A stretch of 56,892 nt of DNA from Bacillus sp. 7884-1. Its GTDB lineage: Bacteria; Bacillota; Bacilli; Bacillales; Cytobacillaceae. Made by a program: the position numbers and the translations under genes. Below are positions 24,642 through 35,837 of this stretch, one piece after another; position 1 is the stretch's first letter; every line of letters begins with the position of its first letter. Location of the stretch: assembly GCF_002272245.1 (NCBI RefSeq), contig NZ_NPDD01000020.1, positions 1-56,892 of the forward strand, written 5' to 3'. The notes beneath the pieces are model-generated. The model was not told where the DNA came from and did no database searches. It saw only the letters and a list, made by a program, of their open reading frames with translations.

Positions 24642-25607
24642 TTAGGCTCGAGTTTTGTTCATTTTTAGTTTATTTGTAAGTTTACTTATCATATCTTCTG
24701 TCATTTTCGCTAAATCATATTCGAATTTAAAGCCCCACTCTTCTTCTGCGGCAATGGCATCGATTGAATTTGGCCAGCTGTCAGCAATTTTTTGACGAAC
24801 AGGATCAACATTATACATCAGATCAAAATTAGGAATATGTTTCTTAATTTCATTGGCAATTCCTTCAGGATCAAAGCTCATCGCCGTTACATTAAACGAA
24901 TTACGGTGTTTAAGCTTGCATGAGTCTGCCTCCATCAAATCGATAATCGCATTCAGGGCATCGGGCATATACATCATATCCATGTAAGTCCCTTTGTCGA
25001 TGTAGGATGTATATCTGCCATTTTTAATGGCTTCATAGTAAATTTCAACCGCGTAGTCTGTAGTTCCTCCACCAGGCAGTGCAACGTACGAAATCAAGCC
25101 TGGGAAACGTAATCCCCTCGTGTCGACTCCGAACTTTTGATAATAATAATCTCCTAAAAGCTCACCAGCTACTTTGTTCACTCCATACATCGTGGTTGGA
25201 CGCATAATCGTGTCCTGTGGTGTGCTGTCTTTGGGTGTTGAAGGACCAAAAGCACCAATTGAGCTCGGTGTGAAAAACTGTGCATTAAGCTCTCTGGCAG
25301 TTTCTAACGCATTCATCAAACCACCCATATTTAAGTTCCAAGCTAAAACGGGCTTTGCCTCTGCAGTAGCAGAAAGTAATGCGGCTAAGTGCATAACTGT
25401 ATCCACTTTATACTTCTTTGCTACTTCACCCATTCTATTTAAATCTGTTACATCAACAGTTTCGAAGGGGCCGCTCTCTGCTGCCTCACTGTCATTCTTT
25501 TTAATATCAGTAGCAATAACATTATCATGACCATAGGTTTCCCGTAATTTCATCGTAAGCTCAGAACCAATCTGTCCTAATGCACCTGTAATTAAAATTC
25601 GTTTCAT
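24642..25607 (-). CDS. tdh: L-threonine 3-dehydrogenase, SDR type
   Basis: 321-residue NAD-dependent dehydrogenase of the extended SDR (epimerase-like) type. The N-terminus [15 protein letters not shown] is the Rossmann motif. Catalytic Ser of TPSSIGAFG and YGVNK give the Ser-Tyr-Lys set. It oxidises threonine to 2-amino-3-oxobutanoate, which the upstream kbl product cleaves to glycine and acetyl-CoA. It lies about 60 bases after kbl on the same strand. The identification relies on this pairing, because UDP-sugar epimerases share the fold. Confidence 0.88.
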   Translation of the reverse strand: MKRILITGALGQIGSELTMKLRETYGHDNVIATDIKKNDSEAAESGPFETVDVTDLNRMGEVAKKYKVDTVMHLAALLSATAEAKPVLAWNLNMGGLMNALETARELNAQFFTPSSIGAFGPSTPKDSTPQDTIMRPTTMYGVNKVAGELLGDYYYQKFGVDTRGLRFPGLISYVALPGGGTTDYAVEIYYEAIKNGRYTSYIDKGTYMDMMYMPDALNAIIDLMEADSCKLKHRNSFNVTAMSFDPEGIANEIKKHIPNFDLMYNVDPVRQKIADSWPNSIDAIAAEEEWGFKFEYDLAKMTEDMISKLTNKLKMNKTRA

Positions 25608-25665
25608 TCTTCTCCGTCCTCTTCACATATGTCATAATATCTCGCCCATTGAAGGGTTTCTATGA

Positions 25666-26856
25666 TTAAATAATGCCCATATCCTTGCCGACTTTCTCAT
25701 ATATAGCAATGGCTTCATTAAGCATTTCTGTCGTATGTGCAGCTGTTGGCATATTACGAACACGTCCTGTTCCTTTTGGCACCGTAGGGAATACAATCGC
25801 CTTAGCATAAACACCCTCTTCATTTAAACGTTTGCTGAATTGCTGCGTTAACGCCTCGTCACCAATAATACATGGTGTAATCGGTGTCTCGCTGTTTCCA
25901 ATATTAAATCCTAATTCCTTTAAGCCTTTTTTGAGATAATCTCCATTTTCCCAAAGCTTTTTGTTAAGCTCGGTGCTTTCCATTAAGATTTCAATAGATT
26001 TCTTGCTTGCTGCTACATCAGCGGGTGTTAAAGATGTTGAGAATAGGAATGGACGACTGCGAACCTTTAACCAGTCAATTAAATTCTTCTTCCCTGCAAC
26101 ATAGCCTCCTACTACACCAATAGCCTTTGAGAGGGTTCCAATTTGGAAATCAATTTTATCAGACAAGCCGAAATGCTTAACAGTCCCCGCTCCATCACCA
26201 AGGACACCCGATCCATGTGCATCATCTACATATGTAATCAGGTCGAATTCTTCAGCAATTTTAACGATTTCTGGTAATAATGCAATGTCCCCATCCATTG
26301 AGAAAACGCCATCGGTAATTACCATAATTTTATTGTATTGGCCAGATTCCTTCGCTTCCTTTGCCTTTCTACGTAAATCTTCCATATCCGAGTGGTTGAC
26401 ACGAATAATTTTCGCTCTTGATAGACGACAGCCATCAATAATGGAAGCATGGTTTAATTCATCGGATAAAATCGCATCGTTTTTATCCATAACAGCCGAA
26501 ATAGCTGCCATGTTACAATTGAAACCAGATTGATAGGCGATCGCAGCTTCTGTATGTTTAAATTCTGCTAACTTCTCTTCCAGCTCAACATGAAGCTTTA
26601 AAGTTCCATTAATCGTACGAACAGCTCCGGCTCCTACACCATATGTTTCAATTGCCTCCGCTGCTGCTTCTTTTAATCGTTCATCTGTTGCTAATCCTAG
26701 GTAGTTATTGGAAGAAAGATTGACTAACTGTTTACCATTTATTGTAATCATTGGACCATTAGGACTTTCTAATGGATCGATGACATTGTATAGACCCTTC
26801 CCTTTTAAATCTTCAAGGTTTTCGTTTAAAAATTGCTCCAAAATCGTACTGGACAC
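25666..26856 (-). CDS. kbl: Glycine C-acetyltransferase (KBL)
   Basis: 396-residue PLP enzyme of the alpha-oxoamine synthase group. [12 protein letters not shown] near 47-58, [11 protein letters not shown] near 206-216 and [16 protein letters not shown] (PLP Lys, near 243) are family signatures. With tdh it degrades threonine to glycine and acetyl-CoA. B. subtilis Kbl is the same length. BioF shares the fold, but the neighbour is tdh and not biotin genes. GGGGG lies upstream of the ATG. Confidence 0.93.
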   Translation of the reverse strand: MSSTILEQFLNENLEDLKGKGLYNVIDPLESPNGPMITINGKQLVNLSSNNYLGLATDERLKEAAAEAIETYGVGAGAVRTINGTLKLHVELEEKLAEFKHTEAAIAYQSGFNCNMAAISAVMDKNDAILSDELNHASIIDGCRLSRAKIIRVNHSDMEDLRRKAKEAKESGQYNKIMVITDGVFSMDGDIALLPEIVKIAEEFDLITYVDDAHGSGVLGDGAGTVKHFGLSDKIDFQIGTLSKAIGVVGGYVAGKKNLIDWLKVRSRPFLFSTSLTPADVAASKKSIEILMESTELNKKLWENGDYLKKGLKELGFNIGNSETPITPCIIGDEALTQQFSKRLNEEGVYAKAIVFPTVPKGTGRVRNMPTAAHTTEMLNEAIAIYEKVGKDMGII

Positions 26857-26892
26857 AAATATTCCCCCTTATTGTCGTTAATAGAAAAACAT

Positions 26893-26911
26893 TTGTCCGT
26901 CTCAGGCGGAC
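26893..26911. other. GC hairpin upstream of kbl
   Basis: TGTCCG / CGGACA inverted repeat with a 7-base loop lies about 40 bases before kbl. It could be an operator or a leader hairpin; no T run follows on the minus strand. Confidence 0.35.
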
Positions 26912-27120
26912 AGTTAGGTGTTCGATAAATACCAGCATAAAAGGATTTCTGTAATATACTTTACCACGATTTTAATGAAATGTGCATACCTAGAGGACAT
27001 TCTGTGTAAAAAATTTTCATTATTAGGTTATCCAATTAGAAATCAGGTTATTTTTCAAATGGAAGAAAAAATGTATAATGGAAGGCATACTCTTGTTTAA
27101 CCATAGAAAGGATGTACCAC

Positions 27121-27408
27121 GTGGAGTTATTGTCATCACTTTTTTACACAATTATCGTTGGCGGTATATTTGTCTTCATTTTTATTTACCTTTATGATTT
27201 GTTATTTGGAGAGAAACAACAAAAACAAATTCGTAAAATACAAAAATACTACCGTCAAGAAAACATCAAAAAAATAGAACTGCTCGAGCATCAACCGAAA
27301 AAATACACCTTATATCAGGTGAAAACAGATAAAGAAACAAAACGAGTGAAAATAAAGCCAGGCTATAAAGTGGTCAAAATGGTAAAGAAAAAAGAACCTT
27401 CCCAGTAG
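27121..27408 (+). CDS. Small single-span membrane protein, 95 aa
   Basis: One membrane segment (about residues 5-28) followed by a very basic cytosolic tail rich in Lys (KQQKQIRKIQKYYRQ and VKIKPGYKVVKMVKKKE). The GTG start is chosen because AAGG lies 9 bases upstream; an ATG three codons earlier sits right on that site. The family is not recognised. A terminator overlaps its end. Confidence 0.65.
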   Translation: MELLSSLFYTIIVGGIFVFIFIYLYDLLFGEKQQKQIRKIQKYYRQENIKKIELLEHQPKKYTLYQVKTDKETKRVKIKPGYKVVKMVKKKEPSQ

Positions 27409-27426
27409 TATTGGGATAGGTTCTTT
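27391..27426. terminator. Bidirectional terminator
   Basis: AAAGAACCT / AGGTTCTTT hairpin with an inner CCCA/TGGG pairing between the converging small membrane gene and the nitronate monooxygenase gene. Confidence 0.82.
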
Positions 27427-27429
27427 TCG

Positions 27430-28428
27430 TTATTTTAAAGTTAATCTGCTTAATTTCGCAGAAGTTTGATTAACTTTTTCCAGGGCTTCTTGGTATTCCA
27501 TTTCTAAGCGATTGATAATATCTGATGCAGATTCAATTTTATCAATTGCTCCTACACCGTGTCCTGCCGACCAGATATCACGCCACGCTTTGGCATCTGA
27601 CTTACCTTGTAAACCATCAAAATCCACTTTTTCCTTTTTAATCAATTGTTCAGGATCCATACCTTCCTTAACGATACTTGGAATGAGCATATTTGCCTTA
27701 ACACCAGAAAAAGCATCGGTTAAAATGATGTCCTCCTGTGTCGATTTGACAAGCATTTCTCTGTATTCATCATTTGCCATACTTTCAGTTGCTACAATAA
27801 ATCGTGTTCCCATATAAGCTAAGTCAGCCCCAGCTGCCTGTGCAGCTAATATCCCCTTACCCGTTGAGATAGCGCCCGCAAGAACAATGATTCCATCCCA
27901 GAAGGTGCGGACCATATCAACAAAGGCGAAGCTGTTAATTTGTCCGCTGTGTCCACCGGCACCGCTTGCAACTAAAATTAAACCGTCAACACCTGTTTCA
28001 GCAGCTTTTCGAGCAAACTTGAGATCGCTGACATCGGAAAAAACCAGCCCTCCATATTCATGTACAATTTCAACAACATGTTTTGGACTACCTAGAGAAG
28101 TGATAACTAATTGAGGTTTGTGTTTTTTTATTAATGCCAATTCATCCTGAAGACGGCTATAGGTGCTATGTACAACCATATTCATGGCCCATGGAGCAAT
28201 TTTACGCTCCGGATCTGCCGCCCTAGCATCTGCTAATTCATCATTTAACTGCCCCATCCATTGATCAAGTAGCTCAATGGGTCTTGCATTTGGTGCCGGA
28301 AATGAACCGATGACACCATTTAAGCAGCAATTCTTTACTAGTTCCGGACCTGAAACCAAAAACATCGGTGCCGAAATGACAGGCAGCCGAAGCTGATTCC
28401 ACCAATTTTCAAAGATTGATTTTTGCAT
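27430..28428 (-). CDS. Nitronate monooxygenase / NPD-family FMN enzyme
   Basis: 332-residue FMN-binding TIM barrel of the 2-nitropropane dioxygenase family. ISAPMFLVSGPELV near the N-terminus, ASGAGGHSG (near 170) and GADLAYMGTRFI (near 222) are typical phosphate- and flavin-binding segments. It could oxidise alkyl nitronates, but relatives include enoyl-ACP reductase FabK and others, so the substrate is open. It stands alone, divergent from xpt-pbuX. Confidence 0.85.
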   Translation of the reverse strand: MQKSIFENWWNQLRLPVISAPMFLVSGPELVKNCCLNGVIGSFPAPNARPIELLDQWMGQLNDELADARAADPERKIAPWAMNMVVHSTYSRLQDELALIKKHKPQLVITSLGSPKHVVEIVHEYGGLVFSDVSDLKFARKAAETGVDGLILVASGAGGHSGQINSFAFVDMVRTFWDGIIVLAGAISTGKGILAAQAAGADLAYMGTRFIVATESMANDEYREMLVKSTQEDIILTDAFSGVKANMLIPSIVKEGMDPEQLIKKEKVDFDGLQGKSDAKAWRDIWSAGHGVGAIDKIESASDIINRLEMEYQEALEKVNQTSAKLSRLTLK

Positions 28429-28606
28429 TTAAGACTCTCCTTCATTTTGGAATTTTCTGAATAGACTTCCTACTTAAATAGTACCTGAAAATGAATGGTT
28501 ATTCAATCATAGAGTGAAGCCTTTTATTATAATGAATAAAGCGTTTTTCTGACACGAACAATGGGACTTTAAAAATCACGATCGTTCGTCTTTTACAAAA
28601 AAACAA

Positions 28607-28634
28607 TTGATTTCCTTTTTTACCATGTTATAAT
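28607..28634 (+). promoter_or_regulatory. Promoter of xpt-pbuX
   Basis: TTGATT, a 16-base spacer and TATAAT directly upstream of the riboswitch aptamer. Confidence 0.7.
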
Positions 28635-28656
28635 GAGTGTATAAATTCATAGGTTT

Positions 28657-29449
<793 letters not shown>

Positions 29450-29450
<1 letters not shown>

Positions 29451-30760
29451 TGAAACAACATCCATTTAAAATCGCATCTTTAGGAATTCAACATGTATTA
29501 GCTATGTATGCAGGAGCCGTGATCGTACCTCTTATCGTCGGAGGAGCTTTAAACCTTACTGGAGAACAATTAACCTATTTAGTTTCGATTGATATTTTGA
29601 TGTGCGGGATTGCAACCATTTTACAAGTTTGGCAGAATCGCTTTTTCGGAATTGGTTTGCCGATTGTTTTAGGATGTACGTTTACTGCTGTAGGTCCAAT
29701 GATTGCAATTGGCGGAGAATACGGTGTTTCAGCCATTTACGGTTCGATTCTAGTCTCTGGTTTAATTGTTGTCTTGATTGCCAGTTTCTTTAGCAAGTTA
29801 ATTAAATTCTTCCCGCCAGTAGTGACGGGATCGGTAGTAACGATAATTGGTATTACCCTTATTCCGGTTGCGATGAATAATATCGCTGGCGGACAAGGAA
29901 GTCCGGATTTTGGCAGTCTTTCAAATATCAGTTTAGCTTTTGGAACTTTATTATTCATCATTCTTCTCTATCGTTTTACCAAAGGATTTATTCGTTCTGT
30001 TGCGATTCTTCTTGGTCTAGCCGGTGGAACAATTGCAGCTGCATTAATGGGTAAGGTGAATTTTGCGGCAGTTGGTGATGCATCATGGTTCCATATGGTA
30101 AAGCCTTTTTATTTCGGTACTCCTACCTTTGAATGGACACCGATTATCACAATGACCCTTGTTGCAATTGTAAGTTTAGTAGAATCTACAGGTGTCTACT
30201 TCGCCCTAAGTGATATTACAGGAAGAAAGCTTAAGGAGACTGATTTAGCTAAAGGTTATCGTGCAGAAGGTCTTGCCATCATGCTTGGAGCTTTATTTAA
30301 TGCATTCCCATATACAACATACTCTCAAAACGTAGGACTCGTACAACTTTCAGGTGTCAAAACTAAAAATGTTATCTATACAATGGGAACAATGTTAATT
30401 ATCTTAGGATTCGTTCCTAAAATAGGTGCTTTAACAACAGTTATACCTACCCCTGTTTTAGGTGGAGCAATGGTGGCTATGTTCGGAATGGTTATTGCTT
30501 ATGGAATAAAAATGTTAAGTAAAGTAGAATTTGCTTCACAGGAAAACCTCTTAATCATCGCATGTTCTGTGGGGATGGGTCTTGGTGTTACCGCTGTTCC
30601 TGACCTTTTTGCTCAACTCCCAGCAAGCGTAAAAATCCTAACCAATAATGGAATTGTTGCTGGAAGCATGACTGCCATTTTCTTAAATATTGTGTTTAAT
30701 GTCGCTAGACCAGCAAAGCAAAGTCAGTCTTCAGAAGTTAATAGTCAAAGTGTTGCTTAA
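29450..30760 (+). CDS. pbuX: Xanthine permease
   Basis: 436-residue nucleobase:cation symporter-2 membrane protein with about 12-14 spans. GIQHVLAMYAGAVIVPLI at the start and QNVGLVQLSGVKTKNV in the second half (family signature region NxGxxxxT/SxxxSR-like) fit xanthine/uracil permeases. It starts on the last base of xpt and is under the same guanine riboswitch, which fixes it as PbuX and not a uracil carrier. A hairpin terminator follows. Confidence 0.95.
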
Positions 30761-30769
30761 TAGGAATGA

Positions 30770-30810
30770 AAGAAGCTGCCTAGGTTCAGATTGAACCTGG
30801 CAGCTTCTTT
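30770..30810. terminator. pbuX / gerC bidirectional terminator
   Basis: Hairpin AAGAAGCTGCC...GGCAGCTTCTT with inner GGTTCA/TGAACC, between converging genes. Confidence 0.88.
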
Positions 30811-30815
30811 CATTT

Positions 30816-31940
30816 TCATTCATTGAGTCCAGTTCTCTTGACACTAAAATCCACCTTTATATTGACTTTGGCATTCTTATATATTTTGTACCATTTTTCA
30901 TCCGTAAGGTTTGAGTGACGAACAGCGCTTCTATATGTATCACCAAGGCCAAACACATCTGAATTTTTGGATTGACAATAGGCGATGAGTTTTTCAATAT
31001 CCTTTTTCGTACTCTTCTCGATTTCGGTTTCAATCAACTTCATATTTTGTGGATTACCAATATCAATCGAACTAGTTATTTCAAGTAATCTAGCGCTAAG
31101 TTTTATATCAATATCAAATTCGGGTTTATCTCGGTTTATCAGCTTGATGTCACTACGGCTCTGTATTGAATCTAGAGCTGCGACCGTTTTATGACTTCTT
31201 TCATTCCCTTCCTTCAATTTTGGGGAATCACTTTTGATTAAAACATCCTTACTCCCAGACTTATATTTATCATTTATTAAGGCTAAATAAAAGCTTTGTT
31301 CCGTATTAATTTTGCCAACTAATTTAGCGCCTTTAAAGATGGCAACCCCTGAAAATAGAATTCCCTCTTTTTCATTTATATTTATTATAGGCATGACTGG
31401 TTCTTTTCCTACTGTGAAATGGTCATGTAAAACCTCCTGCATGGTTGAAGAAGGCATCATTTTAGCCTTGGTATTTTGTTCCATGAACCTGAAAATATGT
31501 ATCCCAATATCAGGAATATGCTCAAGTTTTAAATGTAACAAATCCCTTGCCTTCCCGTCAGTCATGGCTAAGAATGTCATATCACTAATAATAGGATCAC
31601 TCGTTAACGTTTGTGCTATCTTGGTTTTACCTTTTTTTAGCATGTCTTCTCCGTATATGATAACTCGAAGCTGCCCCGAGGTTAATCTCCTAGAGGTTTT
31701 TTTATTTGCATTTGTAATAATTCCCCTAATCGTTAGTGACTGGGATTCCACAATAACAACATCTTTAGGTGCGTTAGGATCAATCTTTAACTCAACCAAC
31801 GTTCCTAAAATGGATCCATTTTTTCCTAAGTCATATCCAACCGTTGTAATCATACCTAATCGGTCAAGTACTTTAGGTTCCGCACAGCCACAAAGTAGTG
31901 AAATGGATAAGGAAATACAAAACCATCCTTTTTTTTTCAT
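30816..31940 (-). CDS. Ger(x)C family germination lipoprotein
   Basis: 374-residue lipoprotein with a type II signal peptide: LLCGCAEP lipobox with Cys near residue 19. The mature part has the GerC pattern (DRLGMITTVGYD near 25-36, SFYLALINDK near 220, and a C-terminal domain with LIAYCQSKNSDVFGLGD). C subunit of a nutrient germinant receptor in the spore inner membrane. Its start overlaps the B subunit stop by 4 bases. Confidence 0.92.
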   Translation of the reverse strand: MKKKGWFCISLSISLLCGCAEPKVLDRLGMITTVGYDLGKNGSILGTLVELKIDPNAPKDVVIVESQSLTIRGIITNANKKTSRRLTSGQLRVIIYGEDMLKKGKTKIAQTLTSDPIISDMTFLAMTDGKARDLLHLKLEHIPDIGIHIFRFMEQNTKAKMMPSSTMQEVLHDHFTVGKEPVMPIININEKEGILFSGVAIFKGAKLVGKINTEQSFYLALINDKYKSGSKDVLIKSDSPKLKEGNERSHKTVAALDSIQSRSDIKLINRDKPEFDIDIKLSARLLEITSSIDIGNPQNMKLIETEIEKSTKKDIEKLIAYCQSKNSDVFGLGDTYRSAVRHSNLTDEKWYKIYKNAKVNIKVDFSVKRTGLNE

Positions 31941-33049
31941 TTCATTTTCTCCTTATAGGCATTCATCTTCTTCTTTAGTCTAGCGAAAGCATATAGAACA
32001 AGAGGATAACAAAACGTAATATAAAAAGCTACGCTAGCAAAGAAATCGTTAAAATGATTGATTTTTACCCGTGTATTAATAAACAGACTACTTACAAAAA
32101 TAATGGTTGTAAAAACCAACAAAACTCTTCTCGTTTTTATTCCAAAAATGCGTTTAGCACCACGTACAGCTGCCCACAAATAAAGCATTAGATTGGGGAG
32201 AATGATAAGGAGCCAAAAAGTTACAGCAACATACTCTGTTCTTTCGATAAAAGGGAGCTTAACAATTTTGAATAGGGAAAGAGTTGGCCAAATGGTACTT
32301 TCCAATTGCCCAGGACTAAAATAGCTAATGGCTAGAAGCATAAGGATTAAATATAAGAAAGTGGTTGTTGCGATTCCTATATGAGCATATTTTTGAACTT
32401 TATCCTTTTTTTCCATATAAGGATAAATTACATAAAGGATTTCGAAGCCTATTATGGTTAGAGTCATTTTATGAGTTCCCTTTAAAATGGAAACCAAATT
32501 GGATTCCATCACGGGGAGAAGGTGATCAAAGTCTGCAAAACGTAAAGGATAGCCAATAAATCCAAACATCCAAATAGAAAGCGTTATGCTAAAAAAACAA
32601 ACTCCCACAATCATTCGAATCCCGCCTGTCACCCCATAAATGACTAAAAGCAGAATAGAAAATGAAAACAGCCAGACAGGTACTGTTGGGAAAACCCAAG
32701 TTTGAATGACCTCAATATAGTTTTTAAGAATAATCAAAAATACCCATAAGCAATATAGGATATATACACTGTTAAATGCCTTTCCTAGCCATTTTCCATA
32801 AACATCATGGTGTATACCATAAATATCAGTAGAACCATATATCTGTAAAGTTTTAATTATAACAAAAACCACAATATGAGTGGCAAAACCTGCAATCAGA
32901 ACCGAAATCCACGCGTCCTGCTTCGCTTCCATAAAGATAACACGTTGAAAACCGTGTATCCCAATCCCCACTTGTATTGCATGAATAATAAAAATTACCA
33001 AAAAGGTACTTAACAAAAATGGAGGTTTTGGTTGATATTGAACCTTCAT
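31937..33049 (-). CDS. GerAB-like germinant receptor permease subunit
   Basis: 370 residues with about ten membrane spans, of the spore germination (amino acid permease-like) GerAB/ArcD/ProY-type family. It begins with a short polar stretch, QYQPKPPFLLSTFLV, then GIGIHGFQRVIF. This subunit is thought to bind the nutrient. It lies between the A and C subunits (gap 21 bases to A; 4-base overlap with C). The nutrient cannot be read from sequence. Confidence 0.92.
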   Translation of the reverse strand: MKVQYQPKPPFLLSTFLVIFIIHAIQVGIGIHGFQRVIFMEAKQDAWISVLIAGFATHIVVFVIIKTLQIYGSTDIYGIHHDVYGKWLGKAFNSVYILYCLWVFLIILKNYIEVIQTWVFPTVPVWLFSFSILLLVIYGVTGGIRMIVGVCFFSITLSIWMFGFIGYPLRFADFDHLLPVMESNLVSILKGTHKMTLTIIGFEILYVIYPYMEKKDKVQKYAHIGIATTTFLYLILMLLAISYFSPGQLESTIWPTLSLFKIVKLPFIERTEYVAVTFWLLIILPNLMLYLWAAVRGAKRIFGIKTRRVLLVFTTIIFVSSLFINTRVKINHFNDFFASVAFYITFCYPLVLYAFARLKKKMNAYKEKMK

Positions 33050-33070
33050 ACGTTCACCTGCTACTTAAGG

Positions 33071-34594
33071 TCAATTTTTTTCTTTAGCCTTTTCAGGGTC
33101 ATATTTGTTTTCGTTTCTTGGTCTTGTTAGGTCGGGTCTTTTATAAGTGAATGATAATGGCAGCCGGATGATACTGTCCTTCCAATCGGCGAAACGAGGA
33201 GGATAAAAAGGTGATAGATAAGGACTCCCAAGGCTCGATTGCCGTAACAGGTGCAGAAGTAAAAAGCAAAAACCGTACATAATTCCGTATAACCCCCAAA
33301 ATCCAGCCAATATAATGAGAGGAAATCGTAAGATCCTAATTACATTGCCCATTGAATAACTCGGTGTTACAAATGATCCAAGAGCCGCTAAGGCTATGAT
33401 GATAATGAGAATGTTGCTCGTAAACCCTGCGTCCACTGCCGCTGTTCCAATCACGATACCTCCGACAATACCCATTGTTTGACCCACTTTGGTCGGCAAT
33501 CTTGCTCCGGCTTCTCGTAGTAATTCAAGAAAAAATTCTAATAATAAAGCTTCAATAATGGGTGGAAATGGTACCTTTGCCCTTGACTCACTAAGGGTTA
33601 TCAACAAAGTCTGCGGAATGACTTCATAATGAAAGGTGATACAAGCCACATAAATTGCGGTAAGAAATACGGAAAAAAATAAAGCGATTAATCTTAATAA
33701 TCGGTAGAATGTGCCAATATGCCAATTCACATTACTATCTTCCTGAGCTTGAAAAAATTCCATGAAAGTGTGAGGGCAAATGATAGCCAATGAGCTGCCA
33801 TCAACCAATACCGCCAGTTTCCCTTTTAACAGCAAATCACAAACTCGATCCGGGCGCTCTGTTAACGACATTAAAGGGAAAATGGATAAAGATTGATCTT
33901 CTATAAGCTGTAAAAGTACGGAACTATCTAGAATTCCATCTATTTTTATCCCATCGATTCTATTTCTTAAGGTGTTAACCATTTGTTCAGAGGCAATCCC
34001 GCTCATATACAGAATGGCACCAGATTTATTCGTGCGGCTCCCTACCACAAAATCCTCCACACATAAATCCGGATCTTTAATATAGTTTCGGATAAGTGCA
34101 ATATTCGTCATTAAGCTTTCATTAAAGGCTATTTGAGGACCAATAACATGAGACTCATTCTCCGCAAATGTTAATGCACGTCCAACTCTGGAAGGGATTT
34201 TTGCTAAAAGAACGGAGGTTTCTCCTTCTAAATAAATGATTACACTTCCGTCTAAAGCAGATTTGACCACCTTTTCCATCTGATTTGACTTTTCAATCTC
34301 ACCAACTGATAAATGCTCAATTACTTTTTGGATGGAATCGAAGGATAGGTCTTTTATCGGATCAATAATATCCTGATGAAACATGGTTTTATCAATTAAA
34401 GGACCAATGGAGAAAATGGTTATCCCTGAACTTCCAACTACATTCTCTAAAATGTCAGAACTATAATGTAATCTTTTTTTAAACTCAGCGGACATTTTTT
34501 CTCGTGTTTCTGGAATAAGATCCTGGTTCATGGTTGGTAAATTACCTTTTGGTAAAAATGGCTTCTTTATAAAGAACAAATGTAGCACCCTCAA
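33071..34594 (-). CDS. GerAA-like germinant receptor subunit
   Basis: 507-residue spore germination protein of the GerA family: a large soluble N-terminal half (SFDSIQKVIEHLSVGEIEK near 95-115; NRIDGIKIDGILDSSVLLQ near 210) followed by about five membrane spans and a polar tail. The TRTNKSGAILYMSGIA-like segment is conserved in GerAA. TTG opens the longest frame without a clear site; a start at 34531 (MNQDLIPETRE) is possible. First gene of an A-B-C receptor operon. Confidence 0.9.
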   Translation of the reverse strand: MRVLHLFFIKKPFLPKGNLPTMNQDLIPETREKMSAEFKKRLHYSSDILENVVGSSGITIFSIGPLIDKTMFHQDIIDPIKDLSFDSIQKVIEHLSVGEIEKSNQMEKVVKSALDGSVIIYLEGETSVLLAKIPSRVGRALTFAENESHVIGPQIAFNESLMTNIALIRNYIKDPDLCVEDFVVGSRTNKSGAILYMSGIASEQMVNTLRNRIDGIKIDGILDSSVLLQLIEDQSLSIFPLMSLTERPDRVCDLLLKGKLAVLVDGSSLAIICPHTFMEFFQAQEDSNVNWHIGTFYRLLRLIALFFSVFLTAIYVACITFHYEVIPQTLLITLSESRAKVPFPPIIEALLLEFFLELLREAGARLPTKVGQTMGIVGGIVIGTAAVDAGFTSNILIIIIALAALGSFVTPSYSMGNVIRILRFPLIILAGFWGLYGIMYGFCFLLLHLLRQSSLGSPYLSPFYPPRFADWKDSIIRLPLSFTYKRPDLTRPRNENKYDPEKAKEKN

Positions 34595-34669
34595 TCATTC
34601 AAAACATTCGCTTAAGTATTATTTACCATTAAAACCTCTTTATACCACAGGACACTTCTTCAAAAAAAT

Positions 34670-34697
34670 AAAGCAATGCTATCATTCGCATCGCTTT
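34670..34697 (-). terminator. gerP-like gene terminator
   Basis: AAAGCaATGCT / AgCATcGCTTT-type hairpin followed by T on the minus strand, overlapping the stop. Confidence 0.7.
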
Positions 34698-34888
34698 GGG
34701 AATTTCATGATTGGCTCGTTTTCGGTATCCATTTCTGAATCCATTCCTGCATCGGGACTGGTGTTGCTTTCGCCAGAGCCACCAATCGTTTTGGTAATAG
34801 AGATGGGCGAAATGTAAATAGCACCGCCAAAGTTAACAATGCCGCCAGAAATGGTTCCTATTGAAACATTATTATGGTTTGTGACCAA
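34682..34888 (-). CDS. GerPA/GerPF-like spore germination protein
   Basis: 68-residue protein whose pattern VNFGGAIYISPISITKT GGSGESNT, around residues 18-42, is that of GerPA/GerPF small proteins. These help germinants pass the spore coat. It is alone here, not in a gerP operon, but next to a germinant receptor operon with its own terminator. GGAGGGGG lies upstream of the start. Confidence 0.85.
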   Translation of the reverse strand: MVTNHNNVSIGTISGGIVNFGGAIYISPISITKTIGGSGESNTSPDAGMDSEMDTENEPIMKFPKRCE

Positions 34889-34957
34889 AGTAACCCCCTC
34901 CTTGGTGTTATATTATGATATGTCTGGGTCTTATTAGTGTTCGTCATAAACAAAATG

Positions 34958-34984
34958 AAAGAGCCCATATAGATAAGGCTCTTT
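34958..34984 (-). terminator. Terminator of the small zinc-ribbon gene
   Basis: 8-bp hairpin AAAGAGCC / GGCTCTTT with T-rich flank on the minus strand. Confidence 0.7.
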
Positions 34985-35010
34985 TGGCAGGTTTGTATCG
35001 TTTTCTCTTT

Positions 35011-35151
35011 CTAAAAAAAGGATTTAAACATTTCTTGGTGATCGTTGCATTCCTTACAAATGTACTCAATTTCTAACGGATCTTCTCTTACCATATGTAC
35101 GGTTTCTCTGCTGCAATTTTCACAAAATCTGACTTCCTGGATTTGTTCCAT
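35011..35151 (-). CDS. Small zinc-ribbon-like protein, 46 aa
   Basis: Acidic 46-residue protein beginning MEQIQEVRFCENC. It has two CxxC pairs (FCENC and ICKEC) with 22 residues between, the spacing of a zinc ribbon. AGAGGTG lies before the ATG. No wider family is recognised. It is separate from its neighbours by terminators. Confidence 0.7.
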   Translation of the reverse strand: MEQIQEVRFCENCSRETVHMVREDPLEIEYICKECNDHQEMFKSFF

Positions 35152-35257
35152 GAAATAAGCACCTCTTTTTCTTCGTTCATAAAAATAGTATGTCCAAGAA
35201 TATCATGTCTTTTTCATCCATATCTATGCCATTTTTCATGGTTAAATCCTTGTTGAC

Positions 35258-35770
35258 TTATTTTGCATTTTCTTTTTCAATTTTTAAAAGCTGCTCCTTC
35301 ATATCCAATCCACCACGAAACCCAGTCAGTTTACCGTTCTTCCCAATAACTCGATGACACGGTACCGTTAAGAGGACTGGATTTGCTCCAATTGCTGTAC
35401 CAACAGCACGGACTGCAGTAGGCCTCTGAATTGCATTTGCAATATCGGAATATGTCCACGTTTCTCCATAAGGAATTTGACAAAGTGCATTCCACACCTC
35501 TGTTTGAAAATCTGTTCCCTTTAATTCTTGGGAAATGGTAAATGAAGTACGTTCCCCTAGGAGGAATTCTTTAAACTCAGCAACATATGGCTGCATGACG
35601 ACATCATCCTGAACCAATGAACTTCCTGGATAATGTTTGTTGACCCAAAGCTCCAATTCCTCAAAAGGTTTATTCTGCGAACCTACGTAACAGAGTCCCT
35701 TAGAAGTTGCTGCCATATATAGTTTCCAATTTTCATAAACCAACTTTGTCCAATATAGTGTAGGTTTCAT
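35258..35770 (-). CDS. ogt: Methylated-DNA--protein-cysteine methyltransferase
   Basis: 170-residue suicide repair protein that takes the alkyl group from O6-alkylguanine. The active site PCHRVIG is near residue 138, and the helix-turn-helix segment GTAIGANPV and TWTYSDIANAIQRPTAVRAVG precede it. The start follows GGAGGGG by 6 bases. It is divergent from alkA, so the pair forms an alkylation-repair locus; no Ada-like regulator lies here. Confidence 0.94.
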   Translation of the reverse strand: MKPTLYWTKLVYENWKLYMAATSKGLCYVGSQNKPFEELELWVNKHYPGSSLVQDDVVMQPYVAEFKEFLLGERTSFTISQELKGTDFQTEVWNALCQIPYGETWTYSDIANAIQRPTAVRAVGTAIGANPVLLTVPCHRVIGKNGKLTGFRGGLDMKEQLLKIEKENAK

Positions 35771-35837
35771 CTTAAACCCCTCCATCGTCTTTCTATGTTA
35801 TAACTTAATTATATCATTGAAAAGAGGCGGATGATGA

